Below are positions 46,501 to 56,103 of a stretch of DNA of 64,000 nucleotides, piece by piece. The stretch covers positions 23,210,234 through 23,274,233 of the forward strand of contig NC_044014.1 of the NCBI RefSeq assembly GCF_900496995.4, written 5' to 3'. Origin of the DNA: Aquila chrysaetos chrysaetos. Its lineage: Eukaryota > Chordata > Aves > Accipitriformes > Accipitridae. Under the pieces are notes generated by a model that saw nothing but the letters and a program-made list of their open reading frames with translations, had not been told where the DNA came from and ran no database searches. The translations under genes were made by a program, and so were the position numbers. The stretch's first letter is position 1. Each line of letters starts with the position of its first letter.

Positions 46501-48296
46501 CTAGGCCTCCACATCAGAAACCTGATTCAACACCCTCTGAAGTTCTTGGGAAGTTCAGGACCACATCCCTAGGCACTCAGACTGTCTCTGCTCTGTCTCC
46601 CAAAGGCTGGACCTCAGCTTAGGAGTTGCAAGTTCATATGGAAATATTGAAGGGGCACCTCCAAATGATCTGTTAACTAGCAGGGAATTAAAAAAAAAAA
46701 AAAAAAAAAAATCTGTCACCACTGTTCTTCAGGGGATTTCTCTGTCATTTCCTACAGGAAATCATTCATGTAGGGATCCTCTCACTCCAAAATGGTGTTA
46801 CTTAGCTTCTGTAATGCTCCAAGGTGTTTCATAGTATGTATAGCTTGTTCACCTTTTTTTTCTGTGTTCCAGCCCATGGGGTGGGTGAGTCTTTGCACCT
46901 TGCCTACTTCCTCACTGCTGGAGTAGAGCCAGGGGTTTCTGTAGCACCATGCTTCTTTCCTCTGGGGTGAAAAAAGCACCCACATCACCAAGCAGATAGT
47001 CCACCTGCCCATGGAGGAAGAAAGCCATGAAGCACACTGGCAGCCCAACATTGACAGTTCTACCTAAAAGGGCCCTTTCCTTCCCCTGCCACTTTACAGA
47101 TGCTTTTAACCAGCTCTAGTTCTTGCATGGATCTTTATGTTTCCTTACTTCAGAAAGAAGGGTGTAACAGTACTAAGGGAGATGATTTCCCCATAGTTGT
47201 TGTTGGTTAACATAATCTTTTTTTTATGTTGGGTTTTTGTTGTTTTTTTTCCTGGGTGTAAATGTGAAAGTGAGTGTTTTCCCCTGTGCTAAAACACCAG
47301 ACAGATTTTGCATGTTCTTGTAAAGGCAACACTCAGACATTGAGGTTTCCCCTCTGCAAGGTCATTCTCATGGGCAGCCATCAAGGGGAGCCTGTGATTG
47401 TTCCAAATGAAAGAGTGTTTTGGCATCCAGCTTAGGATATGTTGGATACTTTCCCCAATATTATCCCCTGTGTGGTTATTTATCCCCTGAGTATGTCCTG
47501 AGTTCTGGAGCTCTTTAGTAACAGAACATTTTCTCACTGCCCTGTGCTGCTTATGTAGTTGTTTGTGAATTGTAGGTAGATGTTGTTTGTCACTGTTTTG
47601 TTCATTGCTTCAGACAAATCAACATCCTGATGGGCAGGAAGAACATGAATATGAATCATCCCCTCCCAGACCTCCAGACGTAAGTCATCTATTAACTGAT
47701 TCTCAACAGAGCACACATGCTGCTGAGTGAGTTAGTAAATGCAGTACTGGCTTTAAGGGTAGCCCTAGACTAATAGAGAGCTCATGGTAAGCTCTCTTCC
47801 CATGATTGCCTGGGACTCCTACATGATTGCTGTTTCTGGTTGCATGTCTGTCCATTTGATGCAATCCCAGATGAGAGGCCAGCAATGGTTTGCCATTGCT
47901 TTAGATTACACAGGCATTAGAGCTGCATCCTGCATGGGCAAAAATAGAGGGAGAAGGAGGGATGAACCTGAGATGTGAGCAAATATGACATTTTCTTCAA
48001 AATGCTGCCAAACATTTCCAAAGAGAGAGGCATGAATTCTTGCATACTGTATTCTCTGCAGTACTCACAAGGTCTCTAAGTACCTTGTGACAACCATCAC
48101 AGAGATTGTATTTTGCCTCCAGGACTTTTATATGGCCATGATGCAGGGCACAACAAATATCTATGTAAATGAAGATCAAGACAACCACCGCAAACCAGAC
48201 ATCCAAACACAAGCAAAGCCCACAAAGACAAAGAAGCCCAGAAGAGAGTCACCTTTGGTAGAATCCATTTATGAAAACCATCCACCCTATCACTGA
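40516..48296 (+). CDS. OPALIN: Opalin (TMEM10)-like single-pass membrane protein, six coding exons
   Basis: OPALIN is a sialylglycoprotein of oligodendrocyte myelin (paranodal and inner loops). Model: 40516-40518 (ATG only), 44386-44430, 46033-46086, 46342-46458, 47614-47679, 48123-48296; all GT/AG, all phase 0, 152 aa (human is 141 in my memory). The extracellular part (1-38) is Ser/Thr rich with N-glycosylation sequons at Asn11 (NTT) and Asn15 (NST), then a TM helix at about 39-64 and a cytoplasmic tail. Similar to human as I recall it: SFSxxxNTT near the start, a short T-rich exon ending in DC, the juxtamembrane GxAAGIP entering the helix, and IYV near the C-terminus. It lies directly downstream of TLL2 in the same direction, as in human 10q24. 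The exon 1 assignment rests on phase and on ATG followed at once by GTGAGT; the other exons are firmer. Confidence 0.78.
40519..44385 (+). other. OPALIN: OPALIN intron 1
   Basis: In mammals the oligodendrocyte enhancer of Opalin lies in a conserved intron region (published by others; I recall CREB and Myt1 sites). Here I see only a CRE half-site TGACG at 42176-42180 and a Myt1-like GAAGTTT near 42857, both weak. A 13-bp repeat with period 19 (CTGTCGAGTCAGT) lies at 40535-40547 and 40554-40566. Confidence 0.35.
44386..44430 (+). CDS. OPALIN: OPALIN exon 2, extracellular
   Basis: Preceded by a strong pyrimidine tract and TGCAG and followed by GTAAGT. 45 bp, encodes ETTSFSAFYNTTVNS, comparable with the human N-terminus (SFSLNFT then NTT). 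Carries the glycosylation sequon NTT. Confidence 0.75.
46033..46086 (+). CDS. OPALIN: OPALIN exon 3, extracellular Ser/Thr-rich
   Basis: Acceptor tatttctag, donor gtaaga. 54 bp, encodes TSAHTFGSTTIQPDCSSG. The DC near the end matches human TDCG. Many Ser/Thr fit the O-glycosylation known for OPALIN. Confidence 0.78.
46342..46458 (+). CDS. OPALIN: OPALIN exon 4, transmembrane helix
   Basis: 117 bp. Encodes YEPWVVGVAAGIPSFLALVL and then AVVLAVVCVLQWKNY, a clear hydrophobic helix followed by Lys. The acceptor (tttgtgagttag) is weak but in phase. The AAGIP entry to the helix is the strongest match to OPALIN. Confidence 0.82.
46690..46711 (+). repeat. Poly(A) run of about 22 bases in OPALIN intron 4
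   Basis: An uninterrupted A tract. I see no retroposon body before it, so a simple homopolymer is the safer call. Confidence 0.8.
47614..47679 (+). CDS. OPALIN: OPALIN exon 5, cytoplasmic
   Basis: 66 bp, encodes TNQHPDGQEEHEYE and SSPPRPPD; acceptor tgcttcag, donor gtaagt. Acidic, then proline rich (PPRPP). Confidence 0.8.
48123..48296 (+). CDS. OPALIN: OPALIN last exon, cytoplasmic tail and stop
   Basis: Encodes DFYMAMMQGTTNIYVNEDQD, a Lys/Thr-rich stretch, and the end SIYENHPPYH, then TGA at 48294-48296. Acceptor ttgcctccag. Confidence 0.85.
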   Translation, partial: DFYMAMMQGTTNIYVNEDQDNHRKPDIQTQAKPTKTKKPRRESPLVESIYENHPPYH

Positions 48297-48551
48297 AAGA
48301 AAAGCACCAAATAGTGGCTGGGACCAGAAATAACAGACACAATCCTTTTCCTGGACACCAGGGGTCACACGATTGCAGTTCATGATCAAGACAGTTTTCT
48401 CTTTCTGCATACATGAAATTCTATGGAGGACAGGACAGAGACTTTGAATGGGGAAAGGACTTTTGCAATGATGCCTCTGAGATGTGGAAGCAAAATGAGA
48501 TTCTCCTGGAGTACCCAAGCTCTCTGGGAGACATGGTTTTGCTGTCCTCCT

Positions 48552-48597
48552 AATAAATTTTAATAAATAACATCTGTCATTTTAATAAATAACATCT
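48552..48597 (+). terminator. OPALIN: OPALIN polyadenylation signals within a 19-bp direct repeat
   Basis: AATAAA occurs at 48552-48557, 48562-48567 and 48584-48589, about 256 bp after the stop codon. A 19-bp unit ATTTTAATAAATAACATCT is present at 48557-48575 and exactly again at 48579-48597, so the signal has been duplicated. Confidence 0.75.
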
Positions 48598-49951
48598 AAA
48601 TCCTTGCAGTGATACTGACGGTAGATAAGAGCAGCCAGAGAGTTGGCTGGAGTCCTCATCACTCAGGTGCCTGAGTGTACTTCTTGCAACAGCCTGCAAA
48701 GACAGGCATGCACTCCTCTTTTCATTTGGCAGGAGTCCAGACTATAAGTGAGATGAAGTGATATGCCCAAGAAAACTGGAAGGAGAATGCAACTCCAGCT
48801 GCAGAACTTAGCCCCTGTGACAGCAACTTCCCTTCGTTCTCGGCTGTTCCTTACGCACAATGGCCTCTCTCTCACGCTGTTGTCTCCTCTGTACCTTGGC
48901 ATTTCAGCTGGGAGGTGGGCTGGGAGTGTGATTCAGGCAGGAGGCGCCATCCAGAGAAACAATCTCCTCAGCAGCCCCATCTTGATTCGTGTGGGGATGC
49001 TGAGAGGCCACAGTGACAGGTGGGGTTGTGCTCCAAATGACTCAGGGAGAGCAGTAGACCTGGGGGAGATGGTGGGAGGAGGACAGAGAGGAGCCATAGG
49101 GAAGGTGCTCCCAGCTTGTGGAAAGGCTGGGGCATAGCGTGCCTGAGAAATGAGAGGAGCCCCCAGGAGCAGCCAAAAGTCCCATTGAGGGGATGAAGGC
49201 AGCTGGAGCTTCAGCCTCTGAACTGGGCGGGGGGGGGGGGAAGTGTTCTCCTCTGTGAGGGATGCTGCAGCTATACTTCGGCTGGCTGTGGGCAGCAGGA
49301 CTGGCAGCCCCAAGAATGGCAGATAGAGCTGCTGATAGCCCCCAGGCTGCAGGACCCCCTTCCCATCCCACACCATGAGATTCCTCACTGGTGGTGTGCT
49401 GCAGCTGGCCACGGGCCCAGCAGCAGTGGGGGCCCTTCCCACAGGGCGCTAGCCACAGGCACTGCGGACCTACTCTGCAGTGGAACAGCAGATGTGGGCG
49501 CTGCCCCAACCCAAAGAAAATAATGGCTCAAATCCTCATAAACAGATTTTTCTTTACTGGGTCATTAACATACGCACAAGCAGCGCTATCTATCTGCAAA
49601 GCGTGCTGCCGTTGGTGGGACACGTGCTGTGGGAGAAGCAGGTCACGGGCAGCCATGCGAGCCCTGTTTACAAGAAAATCAGCTGTTTGATGCAGTCACT
49701 GCGCTCCATGAACCTGTGGACAGAGCGTCAGTGCACAGGCTGCAATGTCACCCAGGGCCTCCTTGCAATGTAGTGGAGCAGTTCTGGGAGGCTTTGAAGG
49801 TGTCTACTCTGTGCATGTATCTACTCTGTGTTTGGGTTGCCTTCCTGGAGGCCTTGCAAAGGTGAGCCAATGCTTCTGCTGTTGGTTTTAGTAAGGGACA
49901 TGTAAAGGAGTAGCCAGGCTCAGGATACCATGGAGAGAGGTTTTGTGCTTT
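48598..49951. other. Intergenic between the convergent OPALIN and CYP2 genes
   Basis: No supported gene. A G run of 12 lies at 49229-49240. The minus-strand P450 3' UTR must start just below 49952; I could not place its polyadenylation site. Confidence 0.5.
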
Positions 49952-50133
49952 TCAGCGGGGGAGAGCACAGAGCTGGTAGGCAGGAGGTACGTTGCTTGTC
50001 CCACTCAGTATCGGGGTTATGTTGAGTTCCTGGGGGTCGACAACAGGCTTCAAGGTAAAGTTCTGCAGGATGGTGGTTATGAGTAAGAATATCTCCATGC
50101 GTGCCAGGCCCTCTCCAGGGCATATTCGCTTCC
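49952..50133 (-). CDS. CYP2 exon 9: haem-binding loop and C-terminus
   Basis: Encodes [20 protein letters not shown] and [17 protein letters not shown], ending YQLCALPR and TGA at 49952-49954. Cys439 is the haem thiolate ligand. The acceptor is the CAG before GGAAGCG. Confidence 0.96.
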
Positions 50134-53100
50134 CTGGAAGTGAAAACAGCAAATAGCACTCAACAGGTGTTGCTGAGTAGACTAGAGTTTGTACTAAGCA
50201 GATGTGTTGTACAGCTTTATTTACGGGATACAGCCGCAGCAGTGAGGTGACTGTCAGGATTACTAAGGACATTTGCAAGAGAAGAGTTTGTTGCAGAAAA
50301 AGACCCTTAGCAGTTTGGTTGGGTGTGCGAAGGAAGGAGTAGAAGTCTTAAACATGGAGGGGGCATCACAGGAGGCAAGATGAGAGAGAGCAAGGTGACA
50401 TAAAGCACGGGTGAGAAAGCAGAGGGTTGGAGCTATTGGTAGGTGAGTGGTTGCATGCAGCCTGAGAGGTACTTAAGAGGTGCTGGGGAAAAGCGGAGCT
50501 ACCACAGAAAGACAGGTTGGTTAAGGATGACTCTGGTGGTTGTATGGGAAGGTGACAGGTGTTTTAGAAAGTGTCAGTGGGTCCCATTCATGTCGTTACG
50601 TTGGCAGCTCCTAGTAGGAGGTCTGAGAAGCCACCAGGCCTGAACAAGATGGGAGATGCAGCTGGAGAAGGGAGCAGCAGGGAGGAGTTATCCAGAGAGC
50701 AGTGAGTCCCAAGGAAGCACCAGGGGAACCATGCTGGGAAGAGGGAGAGTGTGTCATAGGGGAGGGCAGGGTGGTCACCAGAGGAGGACGTCGACAGAGA
50801 GAAAGCCTGTGCTTTACCTGCTGAGAAGGGCATGAAGAACTCACTCTTCCTAAAGGTGCCATTGTCATTCAAGAAATGTCCAGGGTTGAACTCATTTGGG
50901 TTTGGAAACTCTTTACTGTCATGGAGGACAGAACTGAGGATGGGAAAGACTGTGGTGCCCTGAAGTAACACAAGAAGAAGAGCACAACATGATGGGGAGA
51001 CAAGTTAGATCACTTAATCCAACTGCCTGCCAGGTTAAGACTGAGCTTCCTGGCACAGCCCTACCAGTGCCTTTTGTTTGCCTTTGGGGACCCTTCTGCT
51101 GGGCAGGCAGCTTTAGGGAGACCCTGCTAGATGTCACAGCAGGGACAGTAGTTGGCTGCTTTTCCTGAATGCTCCCTCTCACTTTCAGACCATTTATCCT
51201 CACCTTGCTCTGGTCATCTGGGGACACCCCACCTAATTCTTCCTCTTTCTTAGTGTTTCACAACAATGAACTTGTAGATGCACTACGTTCCTTCTTTCCT
51301 GTGAGCCTCAAAAAGCGAAAGCACACAAAGTTGTGGAAATGAAGCTCTCTTCCCCTCTCCTGACAAATTTCTCCTGCCACGATCCTCTTCCTTCCCTCTT
51401 CCTGACCAGCCATTGATGTGGGGGTGGGATAAATAATCCAGCAGTGATGACACAAGAGCCCTCTGCTGGAAGCTGAGCAGTTCTCTGGGTCCTGCCTTTT
51501 GATTTTACAGAGGCAGGTGAAAATCAAAACACCAACAGCCTGTGTGCTGCTGTTCCCCTGCTGTACCCGGTGACCCAGAAGACAGGATGTAACATGACCA
51601 TCGCTGCCATGGGCCAGGCCAGGCCGTGGGTTGCTCTAGCCCATCAGCCTGCCTCTGGCAGTGGCCAGCAGTGACTGCTTCAAGAAGTGTGTGAGAACAG
51701 AGCAAACAGGTTTTGCTTGTTCCCTTGAATGCAAACATAGCCTCAAGCACTTTGTGGCTCAGGGACTTTCTGTGCTCAATAACCACCAACTGACTTTGCA
51801 TCCAAGCGTGTGTACAGGCTCTCCTGGATGGTGGTGAGCAGTTCCACTGCTTCGCTGCCTTTTGTGTGAGGAGTCACTGATCTGGTTTTTTTTGTTAACG
51901 CACTGTGTTTCTGCAGATAGGTAAAGCTGCGGAGCAAGTGAGCAAAGGTGTTGGGCAGAGCTACTGTTCCAGTCGGTCCACAGAATGGCAACAAGGGATT
52001 GCAAGTGAGCTACAGGAGCCTGAGGATAAAACCTTCATGAAGGGCTGGGTGACAACGAGGTCAGGCCACAGCATTTGTAGCTTCTGGCTTGTAACTGACA
52101 GCCTAAGAGCAAACATGCTGCCACCTTGTTGTTGAACTTGAGGAAGCTTGCCCACTAACCTTGGGAATGACGTACTCTCTGAAGCTGGTGTCTTTGGTCA
52201 CAGTGTGAGGGAGACCCAGGGGGACAAGGGAGATGAAGCGCTGGATTTCATGGACCACTGCATCTGTGTAGGGCATCTGAGTCTGATGAGCCACACAAGG
52301 TCTTCGTGATCGTCCCACTACCTGGTCAATTTCTTCTTGAACTTTCTCTGTCATGAAAGGCACAAACCATAAAATGGGTAAATAAAATCAAACGTGCCTA
52401 AACAGGTTTCCCTAAGCTGTCCACAGACGACAGATGACAGGAGCATTGATGTTGGTTTTGGTGTTGACTAGAACATAGCTCCACTGCGGCCCATGCAAAG
52501 AATGTCCTCCTGGTGACTTGGCTAATGTGCGTATAACTGGGAGATAAAGATGTGGACACAGTCGCGTCCCTGGCTGTGAGGGGAGTGCAGCTGATGATGA
52601 TGCCAGTGAAGCTGAGGGATCTCTAACGGCCACCCTGGGGAATGATGGTGCAAGGACCTTGCCCTTTTGGGTAAAATATGAGAGAGAGAGGAGAAAAGTT
52701 GGGAGAAGGATGTGGTGTTAGACACACGCCCAGCCCAGAGGAATAGCTAGAGAGGAAGAGGTCACAGACTGGTACCTTGCATCTTCGGGTATTTGAGAAG
52801 AAGCAGAAGCCCATATCTTACAGTGGTGCTAATTGTCTCAGTTCCGGTAATGAACAAGTCGAAGGTGCTGGTTATCAGGTTCTTCATGTGGAAACTGGAA
52901 TTGGGATGCTCTTTCTCCTAGGGAAAAGGCTGGGCTGTTTCTCTGGCTGAGCTAAGAAAAGTGGCCCTTTCTTGTGTCATCCCAGGCCTTCCTCTTTGCC
53001 TAGAGCTGTTGCATTTCTCTGCTAAGGTGCAGCAGCCATCTGGGACATTTCAATGCTATCTTTGTGCAGTAAGCTGAACCCCAGAGCAACCTTCTTTCAA

Positions 53101-55802
53101 GCTGTGCACCGAATGGTACATAGCTGCCTGTTTGCCCTTGCTGTGCCAACTGCTTTCTGGTGAAAGAACTGCAAGACCAGACTGCAAATGTCCCTGTGTT
53201 TTGCTGAGAGCAGATGAAGGTCTGGCTGTCCAAGCAGCTGCAGGTAGTGGCTGCTGAATGTGCAGACACAGAGCTATAAGCTCTAGCACAGGCAATATCT
53301 GGGGTATCGTTGGTGTCTTCCCACTGCACAGGCCAGCCGCCTGGGAAGGGGTCATCCCAATGTCTCTGTTACTTAGGAGAGGGAAGGGGCTCGGTGTAGA
53401 TATGTTTGCGGATGTGCTGGGGCTGCATGTTGTCTCCTTACCTCCTGCATTTTTCTGAGGAAGCAGTCGATGAAATCCTGGGGGGAGCTGGGATCTAGGG
53501 AGGCTTGGTGCATCTTCACCTCCTCTGATACAAAGGCTTTTAGAGCATCAAATTCTGTGAATATTTTGTTGTGTGGGCCAGGCAAGTAATCCAAGATCTT
53601 TGGGAACATCTGGTAGAGCTGGAAGGAAAGAAACAGGAAGGTCCCTAGCATGACCATTGCCCCATCCTTTGATATTAGCAAAAAGCCTAGGAAGGCCACA
53701 ACCCTCTCAAGTGAGCCAAGCAGAAGGGCTATGAGGCTGGGCACTCTGACAGGGTGGTTGGAGCTTGCTTAGTAGTAGTAGGAACCTTAGAGGTGGGGAA
53801 GAAGGGTGTTCAGGACTAAGGGGAAGCTGCACTTAGCTGGCAAAGCCAACTGCATTGGTGAGGGTGCTTCTTGCTCTTGAATGAATTCCCTCCTGTGCAG
53901 CAAAGCATTGATGGGGTCCTAGTTAGAAGACTGAAATGGGACTTCATTGGGAGGGAGGCCTCCTGCTCCCCTGGGGGGATGTTGCCACTGCAATATGGCT
54001 ACTGAATGTACCTGTCCCCATGGGGAGTTCATCATCTCAAAGGTGTTGTTCATGTTGCTCATCAGGGCCAGGAACTTCTTGTCTTCATAGTCATATCGTT
54101 TCCCAAAGATGATGGAGCATATGACATTGGAGACAGCACAGCTCAGCATGAAGGTTGGGTCAAAAGGTGTTCCTGTGATTTCAGAAAAGTTACAAACCAT
54201 AAAAAAAACCAACCCCAAACTATGGCTACTTATGGCTGCTGTGGGTAACCTGAGCTCTGGTTGTTAGTGGAAATATCAGATCACAGTCTCTGAGTAACAC
54301 AGAAAGGTCCTCCAAAAAGAATAGTACGTGATCACAGAATTATTTACTGCTTTGTAATGAGGGGTAGCTGGTGCATGGACCAAACACACGGGAACTTCAA
54401 TTCTATGCTAAAGACATGGGTTTCCTTAATATAGTCCTTTTTTTGCAAACATAAGCTGTATTAAAAGTGAACCATACCCTTTGTTTTGTTGATCTCTTCC
54501 ATCAAGTACTCAGTTTCCTCCTGGATCCTCTCTTCAATGCTCCTTTTCCCCATTCCAAAGTTGCGCAGAGTACTGAGAGCAAACCGCCGGACTTCTAACC
54601 ACTCCTTGTTGTTGCTAAAAACAATCCCTGCAGAGGAAGAGGGAAGACCTGGCTTGGATGTGCTGGGTGTGAGATGAACTGAGGCTCACAGTGACAGTGA
54701 ATCCTGTCCCTGGGAGAGCACTGATGTGGTAGTGTCAGAGAGTGCTGTGGTTTGGAGGCAATCTCTAGAGGTCCTGCGGTCCAACTGCCTGCTTTTGGCC
54801 TTCTCCACCACATACCCAACCTCCCTGTGAACAATTCATTACTCATATCCGCACATAATTTCCCTTGTTGCAGCTGGTGACTGTTGCTGCTTGCCCTTTC
54901 ATTGCCCATCGCTGAGATGAATCCGGCTCCATTTCTCTGCTACCCTCTTTGAGTGGTGGAAGCCAGCAATTACAGCCCACTCTGCCTTCCCTTCTCCAGG
55001 TGGGACCCACCCACTCCCCCGCAGTCTTCCCTCGTGCACGTACACTCCAGCTCTAATCTGCCGAACACACCCTCAGCCCCTCCCTTCTCCTCAGAAGGAG
55101 CTCAATCAGCAAACATACCTAATCCATTGTTAGCCCTGTCTCCTACTGGCATGTGTCCTCTGGCAGCAAACTCTTCTGCGTGATCAACCAAGGCTTCTTT
55201 CACCGCATCATGTCCGTGCAGCACCACCACTGGGTCAGAGCCCAGGTGCACTGTGAACACTGGTCCATACTCTTCACTGAGCTGTCAAAATGCAAGAGAG
55301 AACATGGCCATGGAGCAGATAGGGAGGAGGAGTTGAAAAGTGGCCTTGCTGCTGCATCCCACTGTGGGCAGTGCAGCCTCACAGACCAGCAACGTCAAGA
55401 TTTGGTCCTGTCATGATAAATGTGGTTGTGGAGAGGGTTCCCAGCTATCAGGCCCTGGACAACAATGGCAACAGCAGTGAGGGGGAGCAGCTGAGACCCC
55501 CATTACTTTTCTGCTTCTCTGGGATTGCCACTTATCAAGCTATGGCCACAGGTTATCCCAATGCACAGGTCCCACACATTTCTTGCCTGCAGAAGAAAGT
55601 AAGAAGAAGAAAGTAGACTTACCTTCTGGAGGGTTTTGGCCAAATTCTTTGGTTTCACTTGCAGCACATTACCTAGGATGGGAAGGGGAGCCGGTCCTGG
55701 AGGCATCTTCCCCTTTCCAGACCTCCCCCTCCATGCTGTGAAGGATAGCAGGCAAGCAATGCAAACGAGGAGGACAACAGTGGCTGGTCCCAGGAAGTCC
55801 AT
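49952..55802 (-). CDS. Cytochrome P450 family 2 (CYP2C-like), complete nine-exon gene
   Basis: Microsomal haem monooxygenase; CYP2C/CYP2H-type enzymes in birds oxidise drugs, steroids and fatty acids in liver ER. Exons from 5' to 3': 55623-55802, 55119-55281, 54478-54627, 54012-54172, 53442-53618, 52776-52917, 52160-52347, 50818-50959, 49952-50133. Lengths 180,163,150,161,177,142,188,142,182 are the standard CYP2 pattern; 494 aa plus TGA. Visible: N-terminal membrane anchor (about 5-22), hinge [14 protein letters not shown]-helix ITGTETIST (300-308), ExxR motif EIQR (358-361), and haem motif FSAGKRICPG with the ligand Cys439. Start ATG at 55800-55802 has a TATA box 47 bp upstream. Closest in memory to chicken CYP2C23/CYP2C45, with CYP2H1 the next alternative. 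No break is seen. Oddity: the I-helix departs from the usual FAGTETTST. Confidence 0.95.
50818..50959 (-). CDS. CYP2 exon 8: meander
   Basis: Encodes [40 protein letters not shown] and FFMPFSAG. Donor gtaaag. Confidence 0.96.
52160..52347 (-). CDS. CYP2 exon 7: K-helix ExxR
   Basis: Encodes [40 protein letters not shown] and [11 protein letters not shown]358-R361 is the ExxR pair. Confidence 0.97.
52776..52917 (-). CDS. CYP2 exon 6: I-helix
   Basis: Encodes [32 protein letters not shown] and [15 protein letters not shown]. The catalytic Thr305 is kept, but residues 300-301 read IT instead of FA, and 306 is Ile instead of Thr/Ser. Confidence 0.95.
53442..53618 (-). CDS. CYP2 exon 5
   Basis: Encodes [38 protein letters not shown] and [13 protein letters not shown]. 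Acceptor tttccttccag. Confidence 0.97.
54012..54172 (-). CDS. CYP2 exon 4
   Basis: Encodes [36 protein letters not shown] and the end NSPWGQ. Donor gtacat. Confidence 0.96.
54478..54627 (-). CDS. CYP2 exon 3: C-helix region
   Basis: Encodes [38 protein letters not shown] and the end EINKTK. The helix C W-x-x-x-R pattern is seen as WLEVRR. Confidence 0.96.
54738..55050 (-). mobile_element. CR1 LINE fragment in CYP2 intron 2
   Basis: The plus strand carries degenerate antisense CR1 3' sequence: GAGGTCCTGCGGTCCAACTG near 54773, then a part resembling the CR1 stretch around TTGCCCATCGCTGAGATGAA, then a TTCCCTTCTCCAGG segment near 54987. The element is therefore in the same (minus) orientation as the P450 gene. 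Borders are approximate. Confidence 0.65.
55119..55281 (-). CDS. CYP2 exon 2
   Basis: Encodes [40 protein letters not shown] and [11 protein letters not shown]. Acceptor ttttgacag, donor gtatgt. Confidence 0.96.
55623..55802 (-). CDS. CYP2 exon 1: membrane anchor and proline hinge
   Basis: Residues 1-60: [20 protein letters not shown] anchor, then a Gly/Lys/Arg stretch and [19 protein letters not shown]. Donor gtaagt. Confidence 0.97.
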
Positions 55803-55848
55803 TTGCTTCTGTGGCTCAGGAGGGTGTGACTGGCTGCCGGAGCCCGAG

Positions 55849-55856
55849 TTTATATA
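55849..55856 (-). promoter_or_regulatory. TATA box of the CYP2 gene
   Basis: Minus-strand TATATAAA, 47 bp from the start codon, giving a 5' UTR of roughly 20 bases. Short leaders are usual for CYP2 genes. Directly upstream (55864-55881) is a 9-bp unit GCTATGTTA repeated twice. Confidence 0.75.
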
Positions 55857-55904
55857 CCGAAGGGCTATGTTAGCTATGTTAGCTCAACAAAAGGTTTTGG
55901 ATCA

Positions 55905-55997
55905 CGTGGCTGAGTTAGTCAATATTACTGGTCAATCACTTGTTAGACTGCCCTGTGTTATGAAACTAGGAATTCTCTTGGTGTTAATTGGCCATTG
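55905..55997 (-). promoter_or_regulatory. Possible liver-factor sites upstream of the CYP2 gene
   Basis: On the minus strand AATATTGACTAAC (about 55914-55926) resembles a FOXA (HNF3) site, and the plus-strand GTTAATTGGCC near 55982 contains an HNF1 half-site. A DR4-like pair with a poor second half (AGTTCA, 4 bases, TAAAGA) lies at about 56088-56103. All are inferred from short motifs only. Confidence 0.25.
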
Positions 55998-56103
55998 AAG
56001 ACACACCTTATCTCAAACAACTGCAGAGGCCAACAGAGTTTAAGAAATTTATAATGTGGTCATAAAACTTGTTTTGTTTCACCTAAAGTTCATTGTTAAA
56101 GAG

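Noticed and set aside
46690..46711. Poly(A) run as the tail of a processed pseudogene or SINE
   Set aside because: No gene-like or SINE-like body upstream and no flanking target duplication seen.
50996..51100. Possible CR1 match (AATCCAACTGCCTGCC)
   Set aside because: Only a short CR1-like phrase; the following sequence does not track a CR1 consensus.
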